Shown: positions 9,351 through 19,500 of the stretch, one piece after another
How positions within the stretch are numbered: position 1 is the stretch's first letter
Layout: each line of letters begins with the position of its first letter
NCBI GenBank assembly: GCA_958295905.1
Contig: OY282382.1
Location: 310,001-374,000, forward strand
Reading direction: 5' to 3'
DNA: 64,000 bases
Source: an uncultured Vicinamibacterales bacterium
Lineage (GTDB): Bacteria; Acidobacteriota; Vicinamibacteria; Vicinamibacterales; UBA8438
The notes under the pieces: model-generated
Told to the model about the DNA's origin: nothing
What the model saw: only the letters and a program-made list of their open reading frames with translations
Databases searched by the model: none
Position numbers and translations under genes: made by a program

Positions 9351-9356
9351 ATTATA
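9351..9356 (-). promoter_or_regulatory. Perfect -10 box upstream of tRNA-Ser
   Basis: TATAAT on the minus strand, 44 bases before the tRNA 5' end, in an otherwise GC-rich stretch. No good -35 box is visible, so the assignment rests on the -10 alone. Confidence 0.45.
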
Positions 9357-9418
9357 CCCGCATATCGGCGGTCGCGGCGGTCGTGCCCCGCAGGTAACGA
9401 CCGGACCACCCCGGATCG

Positions 9419-10750
9419 TCAGTCGATGATCCAGAGGCTCGTCTGCGGCCCGGACAGGTAGCGGGGCGGGGCGTCCGCGGCGATCAGGGTGTCCTCCTCC
9501 CGCATGATGGTGACCGGCTGGCCGTCCCATTCGGGGACGGACGCGGTGACCGCGAACTCGAGCGAGACCCAGTCGCCGTCCTTCAGGGTGAACCGCGGGT
9601 GGTCGCCGTAGCGCTCGGGCCAGTCGTGAATCGCCCACATCCCGGCGTCGTGCACCCAGTAGCCCTGGACGTGCGAGTAGACGAGCAGGTCGATGCCGGC
9701 CGCGGCGGCGCGCCGCTCGGCCGCCTGCTTGATCGCGATGCCGGTGCGGCCGACCCGCATGGCGTCGAGAATCAGCCCGGCCGCGCGGGAGGAGGCCTCG
9801 AACGCCCGCGCCAAGCCCGCGGGCGGCGCCGACTCGCCTTCGCGGAGCACGTAGGCCATCTTCTGCTGGTCGGCGACGATGCCCGACGTGCGCACCCCGA
9901 AGTCCACGTGCAACAGGTCGCCGCGCTCGATCGCCGGATCGGCCGAATCGTCGAGGCTGACGCCGCCGGCCCGCTGCAGATCGAGCGAGGCGGGGAAGTT
10001 GAACTCGAACCCGAGGCGCTTCCACTCGGCCGTGATCCAGTACTGCACGTCCATCAGGGTGGTGCGGCCGGGGGTGATGACGTCGCCGGAGAACGCGCGG
10101 CGCAGGATGTCGAACGTGGCCGTGCTGGCCTCGCGCTGGACCTCGTGCTCGGCCTCGGTGTGCACCGAGGCGTAGTCGACGACGAGCGGCTCGGACGACA
10201 CGACACGGCCGGCGCGGTCCGGCCCGAGGGTCTCCAGCAGATAGTTCTCGAGCTCGGCCGTCAGCCCGTCCGCCATGCTGATGGTTCGTGACCGGTTGAC
10301 GGCGATGCGCCGGGGGTCGCGGGCGGCCAGGTACTCGCGCAGGTGCGGCATCAGCCCCTCTTCGCCGTACGGCGTGAGGGTGTCGTAGAACCGGCGGAGA
10401 TGGCCGCTGAGGTGGGTGCCGATCGCGGTGGTGTCGAGCCCCGCGCCGGCGCCGGCATCGAAGAACAGATAGGCGTTGCGGTGGCCGTACCAGCCGGTGA
10501 CGCCATAGCCCCCGAAGAGCTCGAGCAGCGGGTCGGGCGCGTTCTCCCGACTCAGGATGATCCACAGGTCGACGTCGTGGCGGCGCATGAGCGGCAGCAG
10601 GTGCCGCCGCATCTTGTCCGCCTTGATCGTCCACTCACGCTCGGTGCGGGCGCGTATCAGCTCGGGGCCGAGCTGCGCCCCCGCCGGCGCCCCCGTCACC
10701 AGAACGAGGGCGCCCACGAGCGATACCCGTCGAAGCTGTCGAAGCGCCAT
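9419..10750 (-). CDS. Secreted M24 family metallopeptidase (Xaa-Pro aminopeptidase-like)
   Basis: 443 residues with a signal peptide (cut near AGAQ). The fold is the creatinase/aminopeptidase P type. Metal-ligand motifs are present in order: Asp in HVDFGVR, His in YSHVQGYWVHDAG, Glu in SLEFAV and Glu in IMREED. Expected reaction: release of an N-terminal residue before proline, or a related amidase reaction, with two divalent metals. It is 27 bases downstream of the sorbosone-dehydrogenase-like gene on the same strand, so the two probably share a transcript. The C-terminus ends TSLWIID. Confidence 0.88.
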   Translation of the reverse strand: MALRQLRRVSLVGALVLVTGAPAGAQLGPELIRARTEREWTIKADKMRRHLLPLMRRHDVDLWIILSRENAPDPLLELFGGYGVTGWYGHRNAYLFFDAGAGAGLDTTAIGTHLSGHLRRFYDTLTPYGEEGLMPHLREYLAARDPRRIAVNRSRTISMADGLTAELENYLLETLGPDRAGRVVSSEPLVVDYASVHTEAEHEVQREASTATFDILRRAFSGDVITPGRTTLMDVQYWITAEWKRLGFEFNFPASLDLQRAGGVSLDDSADPAIERGDLLHVDFGVRTSGIVADQQKMAYVLREGESAPPAGLARAFEASSRAAGLILDAMRVGRTGIAIKQAAERRAAAAGIDLLVYSHVQGYWVHDAGMWAIHDWPERYGDHPRFTLKDGDWVSLEFAVTASVPEWDGQPVTIMREEDTLIAADAPPRYLSGPQTSLWIID

Positions 10751-10777
10751 CCTGCCACCCCCGACGCGCGCGCCGGA

Positions 10778-11896
10778 TCACCCCCCGTAGGTAATGCGGT
10801 AGATCGCGCCCGCGGTGTCGTCGGTCACCAGGAGGGCGCCGTCCGGCATGACCTCGACGTCGACGGGCCGGCCCCAGGAGCTGTTGTCGGGGTTCAGCCA
10901 GCCTTCGGCGAACACCGAGTAGTCGGTCACCCGATCGCCGTCGAGAGTCGCGACGGTGATGCGGAAGCCGGTATGCCCGGCCTCCCGGCTGCGGTTCCAG
11001 GAGCCGTGTTCGGCGATGAAGATCTTGTCCCGGTATTCGGCCGGAAACATCGATCCGGTGTAGAACCGCATGCCGAGCGACGCCACGTGCGGTCCCAGCG
11101 TCCGGGCCGGCGGCGTGAACTCGTCACACCCCCGCAGCTCGCCGAACTCGGGGTCCGCGATGTCTCCCTGGTGGCAGAAAGGATAGCCGAAGTGCATGTC
11201 GATCTCGGGGGCGTGGTTCAGCGTGTCGCCGGGACTCTCGTCGCCCAGCCTGTCCCGTCCGTTGCTCGTGAACCACAGGGCGCCGGTGTCCGGATGCCAG
11301 TCGAACCCGACGGAGTTGCGCACGCCGTGGGCGAACACCTCCAGATCGGTGCCGTCCGCGTTCATCCGGGTGATGGTGGCGTAGCGGATGTCGTCGCCGG
11401 TCCGGTCGCAGATGTTGCAGGGGGCGCCCACGGGGACGTACAGCTTGCCGTCGGGCCCGAAGCGGATGAACTTCCAGCCGTGCGCCCGATCGCTGGGGAA
11501 AGCCGCGGTCACGACCACCGGGTCGGGCGGGTCCTGCAGCCGCGACTCGATGTCGTCGTAGCGCAGAATCCGGTTCACCTCAGCCACGTAGAGCGATCCG
11601 TCGCGAAACGCGACGCCGTTGGGCATGTTCAGTCCGCTGGCCAGCGTCAGCACGTCGTCGGCCTTCTGGTCCCGGTCGGTGTCGAGCACGGCGTAGACGT
11701 TGCCGGCCCGGCGCGTGCTGACGAAAAGGGCGCCGCCCGGCGATCGGGCCATCGATCGGGCGTTGGGCACGTCGGGCGCATACACCTCGATCGAGAATCC
11801 GTCCGGCAGGGTGAGCTTGTCGAGCTGAACCTGGGCGGAGGCGGCGCCGGCCGTGACGCTCAGGCCGAGGACGAGTCCGCAGATGAATCGATGCAC
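10778..11896 (-). CDS. Secreted PQQ-type sugar (sorbosone/glucose) dehydrogenase-like protein
   Basis: 372 residues from a GTG at 11896 that has GGAGG five bases upstream; a signal peptide ends at ASAQ. The body is a six-bladed propeller of the GSDH/L-sorbosone dehydrogenase family: LPDGFSIEVYAPDVPNARS, GLNMPNGVAFRDGSLYVAE, the HGVRNSVGFDWHP motif that holds the quinone-binding His-Arg-Asn, and AEHGSWNRS. Two Cys (CNIC) in a loop are typical of the sorbosone-dehydrogenase group. The cofactor would be PQQ and the substrate a sugar or aldehyde outside the cytoplasm. Shares a transcript with the M24 peptidase downstream. Confidence 0.88.
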   Translation of the reverse strand: MHRFICGLVLGLSVTAGAASAQVQLDKLTLPDGFSIEVYAPDVPNARSMARSPGGALFVSTRRAGNVYAVLDTDRDQKADDVLTLASGLNMPNGVAFRDGSLYVAEVNRILRYDDIESRLQDPPDPVVVTAAFPSDRAHGWKFIRFGPDGKLYVPVGAPCNICDRTGDDIRYATITRMNADGTDLEVFAHGVRNSVGFDWHPDTGALWFTSNGRDRLGDESPGDTLNHAPEIDMHFGYPFCHQGDIADPEFGELRGCDEFTPPARTLGPHVASLGMRFYTGSMFPAEYRDKIFIAEHGSWNRSREAGHTGFRITVATLDGDRVTDYSVFAEGWLNPDNSSWGRPVDVEVMPDGALLVTDDTAGAIYRITYGG

Positions 11897-11959
11897 ATGA
11901 ACCTCCAACTGGGAAAACCGCGCGACCTTAATCCGGGAGAGTCCCCCATGCAGGAGAAT

Positions 11960-12014
11960 CGCACCCTCGATTCAAGTCCGTTTATCCGAAGATTATGACA
12001 TGACGAACCACTAG
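11960..12014. repeat. About 55-bp dispersed element, also at 24315-24368
   Basis: On the minus strand the sequence AGTGGTTCGTCATGTCATAA begins right after the VWA gene stop and continues to TTGAATCGAGG. The plus strand at 24315 has the same string with few changes, ending TTGAGTCGAAC. Both are AT-richer than the surroundings and lie between genes. Confidence 0.6.
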
Positions 12015-13198
12015 GGCAGCGAGATCAGGATCGCGGCCGCCTGCGCACCTTCCGGCGAGCCCGCATCCGCCTCGACCGCCTGCCCGAACCACCGTTTCGC
12101 CGCCTCCATGTCGCCCACGTTGAGCGAGACCAGCCCCAGCTTGAACAGCGGCTTCACCCAGTCCTGATCCCGGTCATGGGCCTTCTGGTACCAGTCGGCC
12201 GCCTGCGCGGAGTCTCCGGCCGCGAAGGCCGCTTCGCCCTGGTTGAACAGCTCTTCGCGGCTGTTGCCCACGTCGCCGGCGGCGGCGACGGCCGGCGCGG
12301 CGGGGCGGGGCCGACCGTTCGCGGAGATGCTCAACCTCACCCCCCCGCGGCGCACGGCGGCAGAGATCCCGGCATCCGGATCGGTGCCGGGCGGCGGCAC
12401 GTAGGCGACGGCGTACTGATTCCGCATATCGGCGTACTGGCGCGAGATCTCGGCCGCCATCTCGGCGAGCCTCTCGGAAATGGACTGGCTCGGACCGGCG
12501 ACCGTGTCGTACCAGCCGCCCGTTATCCGCGTCACGTCGCTCGCGATACCGGTCTGGAACCCTTGACCGCTCGTGGTGAACAGGCCCAGCGCATGGATGA
12601 TCACCCCGCGCTCGACGGCCCGCTCGACAAAGGCCTTGTACCGGCCGTCGGTCAGCGTCCGTTGGGCCGGCCCGTCCGTGGTGACCACCGCCAGGACCGG
12701 CCACCTCCGGTCGTCGTCCCAGCGATTCACGGTCTCTTCCAGACCGGCGAAGAACCCGGCGGCGCGATCTTCTTCCACGAAGAACCGCGCCAGCTGATCG
12801 AGGACCTCGCCGTGGTCGTCCGTGAAGTCCACGATCAGGCGCGGCCGGCCCGACAGCAGCACCAGCCCCACCTCGCTGTCCTCGGGCAGGGCTCTCACGA
12901 ACTCGGGCAGAAAGTCGCGCAGATACCGAAAGAACGGCGCCGCGCCGTCCGCGTCGTCGACAATCAGCGCCACCCGCAACGGCTGGTCGATGAGATCCAC
13001 CCGCGCGACCTCGACACCGACGCCGTCGTGCTCGATGGTGAAGTCGCCCGCGCCGAGGTCGGTCACCGGTTCGCCTTCGCGGTCGAGCACCTTGACGAAT
13101 CTCTCGACTTCCTGGGCCTGGGCGGCGCGCGCCCCCCCCGCGGCGAGGAAGACGGCCAGGACGACACCGCACAGACGACCGAATCGTTCATTGCTCAT
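12011..13198 (-). CDS. VWA-domain protein with C-terminal TPR (acidobacterial VWFA type)
   Basis: 395 residues from the ATG at 13198 (AGGAG seven bases upstream), with a signal peptide. Residues about 30-100 form the beta-rich lead seen in VWFA-related acidobacterial proteins (VKVLDREGEPVTDLGAGDF). A von Willebrand A fold follows, but its MIDAS is altered: VALIVDDADGA rather than DxSxS. The last 90 residues contain a TPR-like pair (NQGEAAFAAGDSAQAADWYQ). It probably binds partners in the periplasm. Last of three clustered minus-strand genes after a TonB receptor and a lipoprotein; function unknown. Confidence 0.82.
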   Translation of the reverse strand: MSNERFGRLCGVVLAVFLAAGGARAAQAQEVERFVKVLDREGEPVTDLGAGDFTIEHDGVGVEVARVDLIDQPLRVALIVDDADGAAPFFRYLRDFLPEFVRALPEDSEVGLVLLSGRPRLIVDFTDDHGEVLDQLARFFVEEDRAAGFFAGLEETVNRWDDDRRWPVLAVVTTDGPAQRTLTDGRYKAFVERAVERGVIIHALGLFTTSGQGFQTGIASDVTRITGGWYDTVAGPSQSISERLAEMAAEISRQYADMRNQYAVAYVPPPGTDPDAGISAAVRRGGVRLSISANGRPRPAAPAVAAAGDVGNSREELFNQGEAAFAAGDSAQAADWYQKAHDRDQDWVKPLFKLGLVSLNVGDMEAAKRWFGQAVEADAGSPEGAQAAAILISLP

Positions 13199-13322
13199 GA
13201 ACTTCTCCTGCACTTGATCGAAAGGGATTCGAGAACGGGACCAAACCGGTCCCTGAGCCTTCCTTCCGAACTACGAGCCCGTGCGCCGTCGGGTTCCCAC
13301 GACGATGCGCCCCCGGGGGTCG

Positions 13323-13847
13323 TCACGGCTGCACCCTCACTTGATGGACCGGGTTGATGGCGATGCCGTCGTCGTCCTTGAAGTTCAACGTCACCGCAAT
13401 GAGGGCCTCCCGCCCGCCCGCCGGCAACGTGTACCATACGTCGAACGTCCTCGACGTCCGGCCTCCCGGCTCGATCCGGTCCACGTCCGCCCGAGACTCG
13501 AATTCATAGCGCTCACGGTCCACGCCGCCGCCGGGGCCGTCCGGGGGGGAGCTCAACAACTGTTGCAGCGAAATGCTGTCGGATTCGAAGGTGAAGCCGA
13601 TATCGTAATCGGGATTGCCCTGCAGGATGAGGTCGAAGGAGGCGAGGAACGCATACTCCCGCACCTGACCGTTCACCTCGTAGGTCTTCCCCGTCGACGC
13701 GACGGCGTAGGTGGGATCCGGCGCCGTGGAGATGGTGACCGGAGGCACCCGCGCCGCCGCGTCGGTCGGCTCGAGGGGGGTCTCGTCGCACGCCGCCAGC
13801 AAGAGGCCCGCCGCAAGCAGGCCCGTGAAACAGATTCTCTCCAACAT
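13323..13847 (-). CDS. Hypothetical lipoprotein
   Basis: 174 residues from the ATG at 13847, with GAGGA just upstream. The signal peptide ends in the lipobox LLLAAC (Cys about 20), so the protein is lipid-anchored. The mature part has no recognised domain; it contains beta-rich stretches such as REYAFLASFDLILQGN and EALIAVTLNFKDDDG. It lies 93 bases downstream of the TonB-dependent receptor and 124 bases upstream of the VWA protein, which suggests a surface-associated function together with them. Confidence 0.78.
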   Translation of the reverse strand: MLERICFTGLLAAGLLLAACDETPLEPTDAAARVPPVTISTAPDPTYAVASTGKTYEVNGQVREYAFLASFDLILQGNPDYDIGFTFESDSISLQQLLSSPPDGPGGGVDRERYEFESRADVDRIEPGGRTSRTFDVWYTLPAGGREALIAVTLNFKDDDGIAINPVHQVRVQP

Positions 13848-13940
13848 CGCTTCCTCTACGACGCACTCCGAATCCGGGCCGCAGTTCGACTTCGCGGCCC
13901 CGGCGCCCGGTGGCAAGCGCCCCGCGGCCCGCCGGGACCG

Positions 13941-16229
13941 CTAGAAGCCTACCTGCAGCCCCGCGCGAACGAAGCGGCCCAGCGCGGGGAAACCGGCCAC
14001 TTCCTGGTACCGTTGGTCGGTCAGGTTCTCGCCGACGATCGAAACGCTGAGCCGACCGCCGAGACGCCACCGGGCGTACGCGTCCCAGCGCCGATACGGA
14101 TCCAGCGCGTCGACACCCAACACGTGACTGACGACGTCGATGTTCGTCCGCCGCTCCCCGACGTAGGTCAGCGTGCCGCCGACGGAGACCGGACCGAGAT
14201 TGAGATCGGCCGTGAACGCAGCTTGATGAAGCGGCACCCCCGGCAACGCCTCTCCGGTCTCGATCAGCTCGGTGCCTCGGGTCACGAGGCTGTCGGTGAA
14301 CGTGTACGCCGCCCTCAGTTCGACCGGAGACGCCGGGGTTGCGGTGAACGACGCCTCCAGCCCGTGCGCCCGGCTTGCCGGCAGGTTGACGTAGCTTGTC
14401 CGCGCTTGGTCGAAGGTCGCGGTCGTCACCAGCGGCTCACGGATTCCGGCCCCCACATCCTCCACGAACTGCATCCGTTCGGACAGCCTCAACCGGCGGA
14501 ACGCGGCCAGCGACTCGAGGGGGGGGACATCCACGCCCCCCCACACGATGAGGTCCCGATAGGCGTGCCGAAACCCGGTGAGATCGATCTGGAGCCGCTC
14601 CCCCCACGGAGCGGCGGTCAGACCGCCGTCGAACACCACGCTGCGCGCCTGTAGCAGCTCGGGATTCCCGCGGAGCCACAGGGTGTCGCTGAACCGCTGT
14701 CCCAACGTCGGCGCGGAAGCCGCGGTGCCGGCGCTGCCGTGGAGGAAGACGCCGGGTCTCAACTCGTAGCGCACCGCCCCGCGCGGCATTCCCACGATCG
14801 GGTAGGGGCCGTGGCGTTCGACGCGCCCCCCGGCGGTCACGGTCAGATTGTCCTGCACCTGCATGCGGTCCTCACCGTACGCCACCAGGTTGAGCCGCTG
14901 CTGGTCGAACCCCTCATCAAGGCCGAACCGGCCGGCCCGCACCTCGGCCCAGCCCCCGAAGGTCAGGAAATGGAACTCGTCGGCCCGCCGGGTGTACTCG
15001 TACACGAGCTGCGCCGACTGCTGATCGTCCCGGAGCCCGTCCGCATGCACGAAGTCCGGCAGATCGAACCGCAGCCCGGTGCGGTCGACCGGCCGCAGAT
15101 CGACGGTGCCGGAATCCTCGGGATTCAGAGCCCGGCGCTCCGTCCGCGACACGACGAGGCGCCCCTCGTGCAGGCTCTGGCCCCGGCGCAACCCCAACGT
15201 CACCCCCGACATCAACCGGGTCCGCTCTTCCGAGGCATCCCGGTCGGCGCGCAGGAGCGACGTCGGTCCCGGCCGCCCGACCGTACTCCTCGCGCCGCGG
15301 AAGGTGAAGTCCACCGACAGGTCCTCCCGCACGAGACCGACGGTCCCGGCCACCCCGTTCCGCATGAACGCGCTGTTCGGCTGCTCGTTGTCCGTCTCGA
15401 TGCGCTGCCCGGCGATGCTCCAGTCGTAGTCGCCCCGCCGCCCCGTGGTGGCCGCCTCGACCTGCCGCCAGCCCAGCTCTCCGGTCTCGACCCCCAGCGA
15501 TACCCGCCGCGCCCGCGCATCGCCGGCCACCTTCGTCAACCGCTGCGCGCCGCCCGCCAGATCCCCGTGCCGGGTCGACGTCATGCCGCGGACCGCCTCG
15601 AAACGAGCCCACTCCAGTTGCGTCGCGGCATCGAGCTCCGACCCGAACCCCGGGAACGGCAACCCGTCGGTCAGCAGAAAACGGTCGCCGACCGGCGCCC
15701 CCCGCAGCCGGACGGCGGTCGGCTGGCCCACGCCCCCCGCCCGGTTCACGGTCACGCCGGGGACCCGCCGGAGGAAGGTCGCGAACGCGTGGTCGCGGAC
15801 TTCGAACGCGTCGAGATTGGCGAGAGTCGCGGTGAGGCCCGGGCCCGAGCCGAGCAGCCGGTCGCCGCCGCGCAACCGGGTCGGGACGTCGGTCGCGCTG
15901 CGGAGCGTGAAGTCACGGCGAATCGTGATGTCGGCAACCACGGTGATCGGGAACGCAGGTTCCACCACCTGCGACGCGTCGTCGATGGCCGGGCTGTACC
16001 GCCCGGCGGCCAGTCCCTCCAGGCGATAGTCACCGTCGGCGTCGGTCACCGCCGTCAACTCGACGTCGGTCCCGGTGAAGGTCAACCGGAGCCCCTCGAC
16101 CGGCGTGCCGACGACCGTCGTCACCGTCCCGGTCAGCGTGCCGAGCCCCTGAGCCGACACGGTGGTGGCGACCGCCCACCCAATCAGGGCGAACCGGGTG
16201 AAGTTGGCGCAGACTCGTGGTTCATTCAT
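13941..16229 (-). CDS. TonB-dependent receptor with N-terminal carboxypeptidase-regulatory domain
   Basis: 762 residues with a signal peptide cut near VSAQ. Residues about 28-110 form a CarboxypepD_reg-like beta sandwich (GTLTGTVTTVVGTPVEGLRL). A plug domain follows (FATFLRRVPGVTVNRAGGVG, VRLRGAPVGDRFLLTDGLPF), then a 22-strand-type barrel ending in an outer-membrane terminal Phe (VRAGLQVGF). It would import a large substrate across the outer membrane using TonB energy. No canonical TonB box is obvious before the plug. Length is at the short end for this class. First gene of a cluster with a lipoprotein and a VWA protein. Confidence 0.9.
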   Translation of the reverse strand: MNEPRVCANFTRFALIGWAVATTVSAQGLGTLTGTVTTVVGTPVEGLRLTFTGTDVELTAVTDADGDYRLEGLAAGRYSPAIDDASQVVEPAFPITVVADITIRRDFTLRSATDVPTRLRGGDRLLGSGPGLTATLANLDAFEVRDHAFATFLRRVPGVTVNRAGGVGQPTAVRLRGAPVGDRFLLTDGLPFPGFGSELDAATQLEWARFEAVRGMTSTRHGDLAGGAQRLTKVAGDARARRVSLGVETGELGWRQVEAATTGRRGDYDWSIAGQRIETDNEQPNSAFMRNGVAGTVGLVREDLSVDFTFRGARSTVGRPGPTSLLRADRDASEERTRLMSGVTLGLRRGQSLHEGRLVVSRTERRALNPEDSGTVDLRPVDRTGLRFDLPDFVHADGLRDDQQSAQLVYEYTRRADEFHFLTFGGWAEVRAGRFGLDEGFDQQRLNLVAYGEDRMQVQDNLTVTAGGRVERHGPYPIVGMPRGAVRYELRPGVFLHGSAGTAASAPTLGQRFSDTLWLRGNPELLQARSVVFDGGLTAAPWGERLQIDLTGFRHAYRDLIVWGGVDVPPLESLAAFRRLRLSERMQFVEDVGAGIREPLVTTATFDQARTSYVNLPASRAHGLEASFTATPASPVELRAAYTFTDSLVTRGTELIETGEALPGVPLHQAAFTADLNLGPVSVGGTLTYVGERRTNIDVVSHVLGVDALDPYRRWDAYARWRLGGRLSVSIVGENLTDQRYQEVAGFPALGRFVRAGLQVGF

Positions 16230-16531
16230 GGTCGACAGAACTCATTGAACAGCATACATGGCATCAAGGTCACGACGCGATCCGGCCGGTTTCGGCCGGC
16301 GCCGAAGCCGGTGACCGCCGGCAGACCGTTCGACCCGACGCGCCGGGGGCCGGACGCACGTCCCGCTCGAGCGACGCGGCCCACGCCGGCGCCGAAGCCG
16401 CCCCGCATCGACCCGACGCCCCGATGCGGCCCGGACTCCGGCCACCACGGGCTGCCGACGGGCGGAACGGTGCTCCAAGGGGTTCGATGCGCCGCGGCGG
16501 GGATGCCGCCGCGGCCGGCCGGCGTGCGCGA
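16230..16531. other. Intergenic, GC-rich
   Basis: About 300 bases with no gene. It contains short imperfect palindromes such as TTTCGGCCGGCGCCGAA near 16290 and a second GCCGGCGCCGAAGCC near 16390. No terminator with a T tract is evident. Confidence 0.5.
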
Positions 16532-19500
16532 TCAGTACCGGAACAGATACGAGATCTTGGTGAAGAACGCGCGATTGGTCCGCAGGAGGTCCGTCGTGTA
16601 GAACGTGGGATTGCCCAGGTACGCCGGCGTGTAGCCGTCCCCCCCGGCTATCAGGTCGCCCTGCTGATACCGGTCGTCGTAACCGATGAAAAACACCGTT
16701 CCGGAGTTGACCCGGTACGTGAACAGCACGTTCGCGCCCACGGTGCGGCTGAACGAATTGTATTCCAGGATATTGCGCAGCAGGAGCCGATCCGTGAACT
16801 GGTACGTGGTCAGTGCCCGGTAGATCTTGACGTCGAACACCTCGCTGTCGTCGAACGGATCCACGAGGTTGCTCGTGCTGATGTTCACCTGCGACTGCAG
16901 CCGGGTGAACGGCCGGACGGTCATGAAGAGGCCGCCGTTGCCGCCGGTCCCCAGAAACGAGTCCGCGCCGGCGTATCGAACCTGGTCGCCGTAGTTGAAG
17001 TACCCGCCGAACGAGATCGCCTGAATCGTGTTGATGTTGCCGCCGAACGAGTAGGACTGCTTCTCGAAGTTGATGCCGCCGAACCGCTCCATGTCGCGGT
17101 TCATGCCGAAATTGAGTCGGATGTTCCTGGCGAACGAGAAGTTCACGCCGGCATTCACCATCTCGTCCTCGAGGATGTCCCCGAAGTTCCAGTTCCGGGT
17201 GTAGCTGAACGACGGCCCCCAATTGATGAGCCAGCTCTCCGGCCACCAGCGATACCCGACGTTGCCGGTGCCGGCCCGGATGTCCCGCCGGCGAACGAAT
17301 CCGACCGCGGTGTCGAACGCGGGATCGATGGTGTACCCGGCCAGGAAGTAGGTCAAGTTGCGGCCGTTGTTCCTGATTCCAACGTCGAACATGTTCCCGG
17401 ACGTGTCCGCCAGATCCAGATCGCGGTTCTGGGACGTGATCGCCCGAAACCCGATCGACGTCGCGTCGTTCAGTCGGAAATTGCCGTCGAGACCGCCCAG
17501 CCGGCTGTAACCGTCGAGAAACTCCCGATCGGTGACGATGGCGCCGATGTGCGATTCCGCGTACAGGTCGTAGCGCACGCGCCCGATGAGCACGTTCGCG
17601 GTCTCCCCGTATCCCCGGGCGGCGGGGTCATCGAGGTTCCCGGGCGCCTCGTCGTTGGCGACCAGCACGCCGAGCGTCGTGTTGCCGACCTTGCCGGTGA
17701 CCTTGCCGCCATACCGCGGATCGACGATCGTGCGGGTGTGCACGAAGTTCACCGGCCCCGGCATGTTGAAGATCTCCTGCCCTTCGAGAAAGAACGGCCG
17801 CAGCTCGGAATAGAACAGCGGGAACCGCTGGTTCACCTCGATCTGCGGCCGGTCGGACTCGATCTGCGAGAAATCTGGGTTGTAGGTGGCATCGAGGGTG
17901 AGGTTGGAAGTCAGGCCGTACTTGACGTTGACGCCGCCCTCCGGCTGCCGCTCATTCCCGAATCCGCCGGACGACCGGTCGAGACTGCCGGCCTGAATGG
18001 CGGTGACGGTCGGCAGGATCTCGAGGTTGCGGCTGGTGGACAACCCGCTGAGCCCGTCGAGGACCCCCATCTGGGGCAGCAGCCCCGACACGTCGCGCGA
18101 CATCGGCGACCAGACGACCGTCTCGTCCTTGCCGCGAATGCGCCGCGCGATCTGCAGGCCCCAGCGATGCGCCCGGTTGCCGGCCGCGGGATACCGCAGG
18201 CTCTTGAACGGGATGGCCATCTCCGCCGTCCATCCGTCGTCCACGATCGTGCCGCCGGACTCGAACAGCGCATCCCAAGACTGATCGCCCCAGCGCACGC
18301 CGCTGAAGCTGCGCCCCCCTCCGGAAAACCCCCCGCGACCGCCGCCGCGACGGCCCCCGCGACCGCCGCCCCCGCCCCGCGCTTCGAGCAGCGAGTCGTT
18401 CTGGACGCCGTAGCCGTTGACCGAGAAGACGTAGGCCCGCTGCTGGTCGAGAAACGTATCGAAGTAGACCGAGATGATGTCGTCACCGTACAACGCCCGG
18501 TCCCGGTCGACCCGGTTCGCGCGCATCATCGAGGGTTGAGAGTAGTGGGCGTACAGGCCGAAGTACAGATGCGTGTCGTCGAAGGCGACGTAGACCTCGG
18601 TGTCTTCGGTCGCCGGTTGCCCCTCCAGCGGGCTCTGCTGCACGAACTCGGTGATGCGGGTGGCCCGTTGCCAGACGGCGTCGTCGAGATTGCCGTCGAT
18701 CTGCGGCGCCTGGGAGGTCCGGACCGCGGTGACGTTCGGCCGGCCGGCGAGGATGCCCAGCGAGGCGGCCGCGGCGAGACCGGAGGCGCCCGCGCCCGGC
18801 GGCGCGCCGCCGCGGGTCGGCCCACCGGCCCGCGGTCCACCCGTGCCGAGCCGCCCGGCGGCGCCGGCGGGCGCTTCCCCGGAACGGGTCTCCGCCCCGC
18901 GGCCGGGGAATCCGCCGGGCGCGACGGGGTTCGCCGAACCGCCCGGGGGCAGAATGATGCCCCCCGTCACTTCGCGGTCCTCGGCTCGGCCGGGGGAAAG
19001 ACCGCGCGCGCCGGCGCCGAGGGGTCCCGGCCCGCGGAGCCGACGGTTCCTGATCGCGCGTTCGAAGTCGAAGCCGCCCCCGCCCTCAACGAACGGCGCC
19101 GCGGCCCCGCCGGCGGGGCCGCCGAAGCCGGCGTCTCCTTCGCCGCTTCCCCCGGTTCGAGGGCCGAGCGGCGCCAGGCCGCTGCCGCGGGCGGCTCGCC
19201 CGAAGTCGCCGTCTCCTCCGTCGCCGAGCGACGGCAGACCGCTCCCGCCCGCGGGCGCGGCACGCAGCGCCAGCGCCGCGCCGCGGGTCAGCTCGCCGGC
19301 GATCCGATCCTGCAGGTCGAAGAGGTCGTCGAAGGGTCCGTCGACCTTCGCGGTTCCGGCGAGCTCGGCGCTCTGCGTGTCGACCAGCCGCGCGGTGATG
19401 CGCAATTGGTCTCCGATCCGCTGGTAGCCGCCGGCGACGACCCACCGCGAGCCCAGCTCGCGCCCGAGTGCCGCGGCGAGGGTGTCGTCCAGGTTGGCGG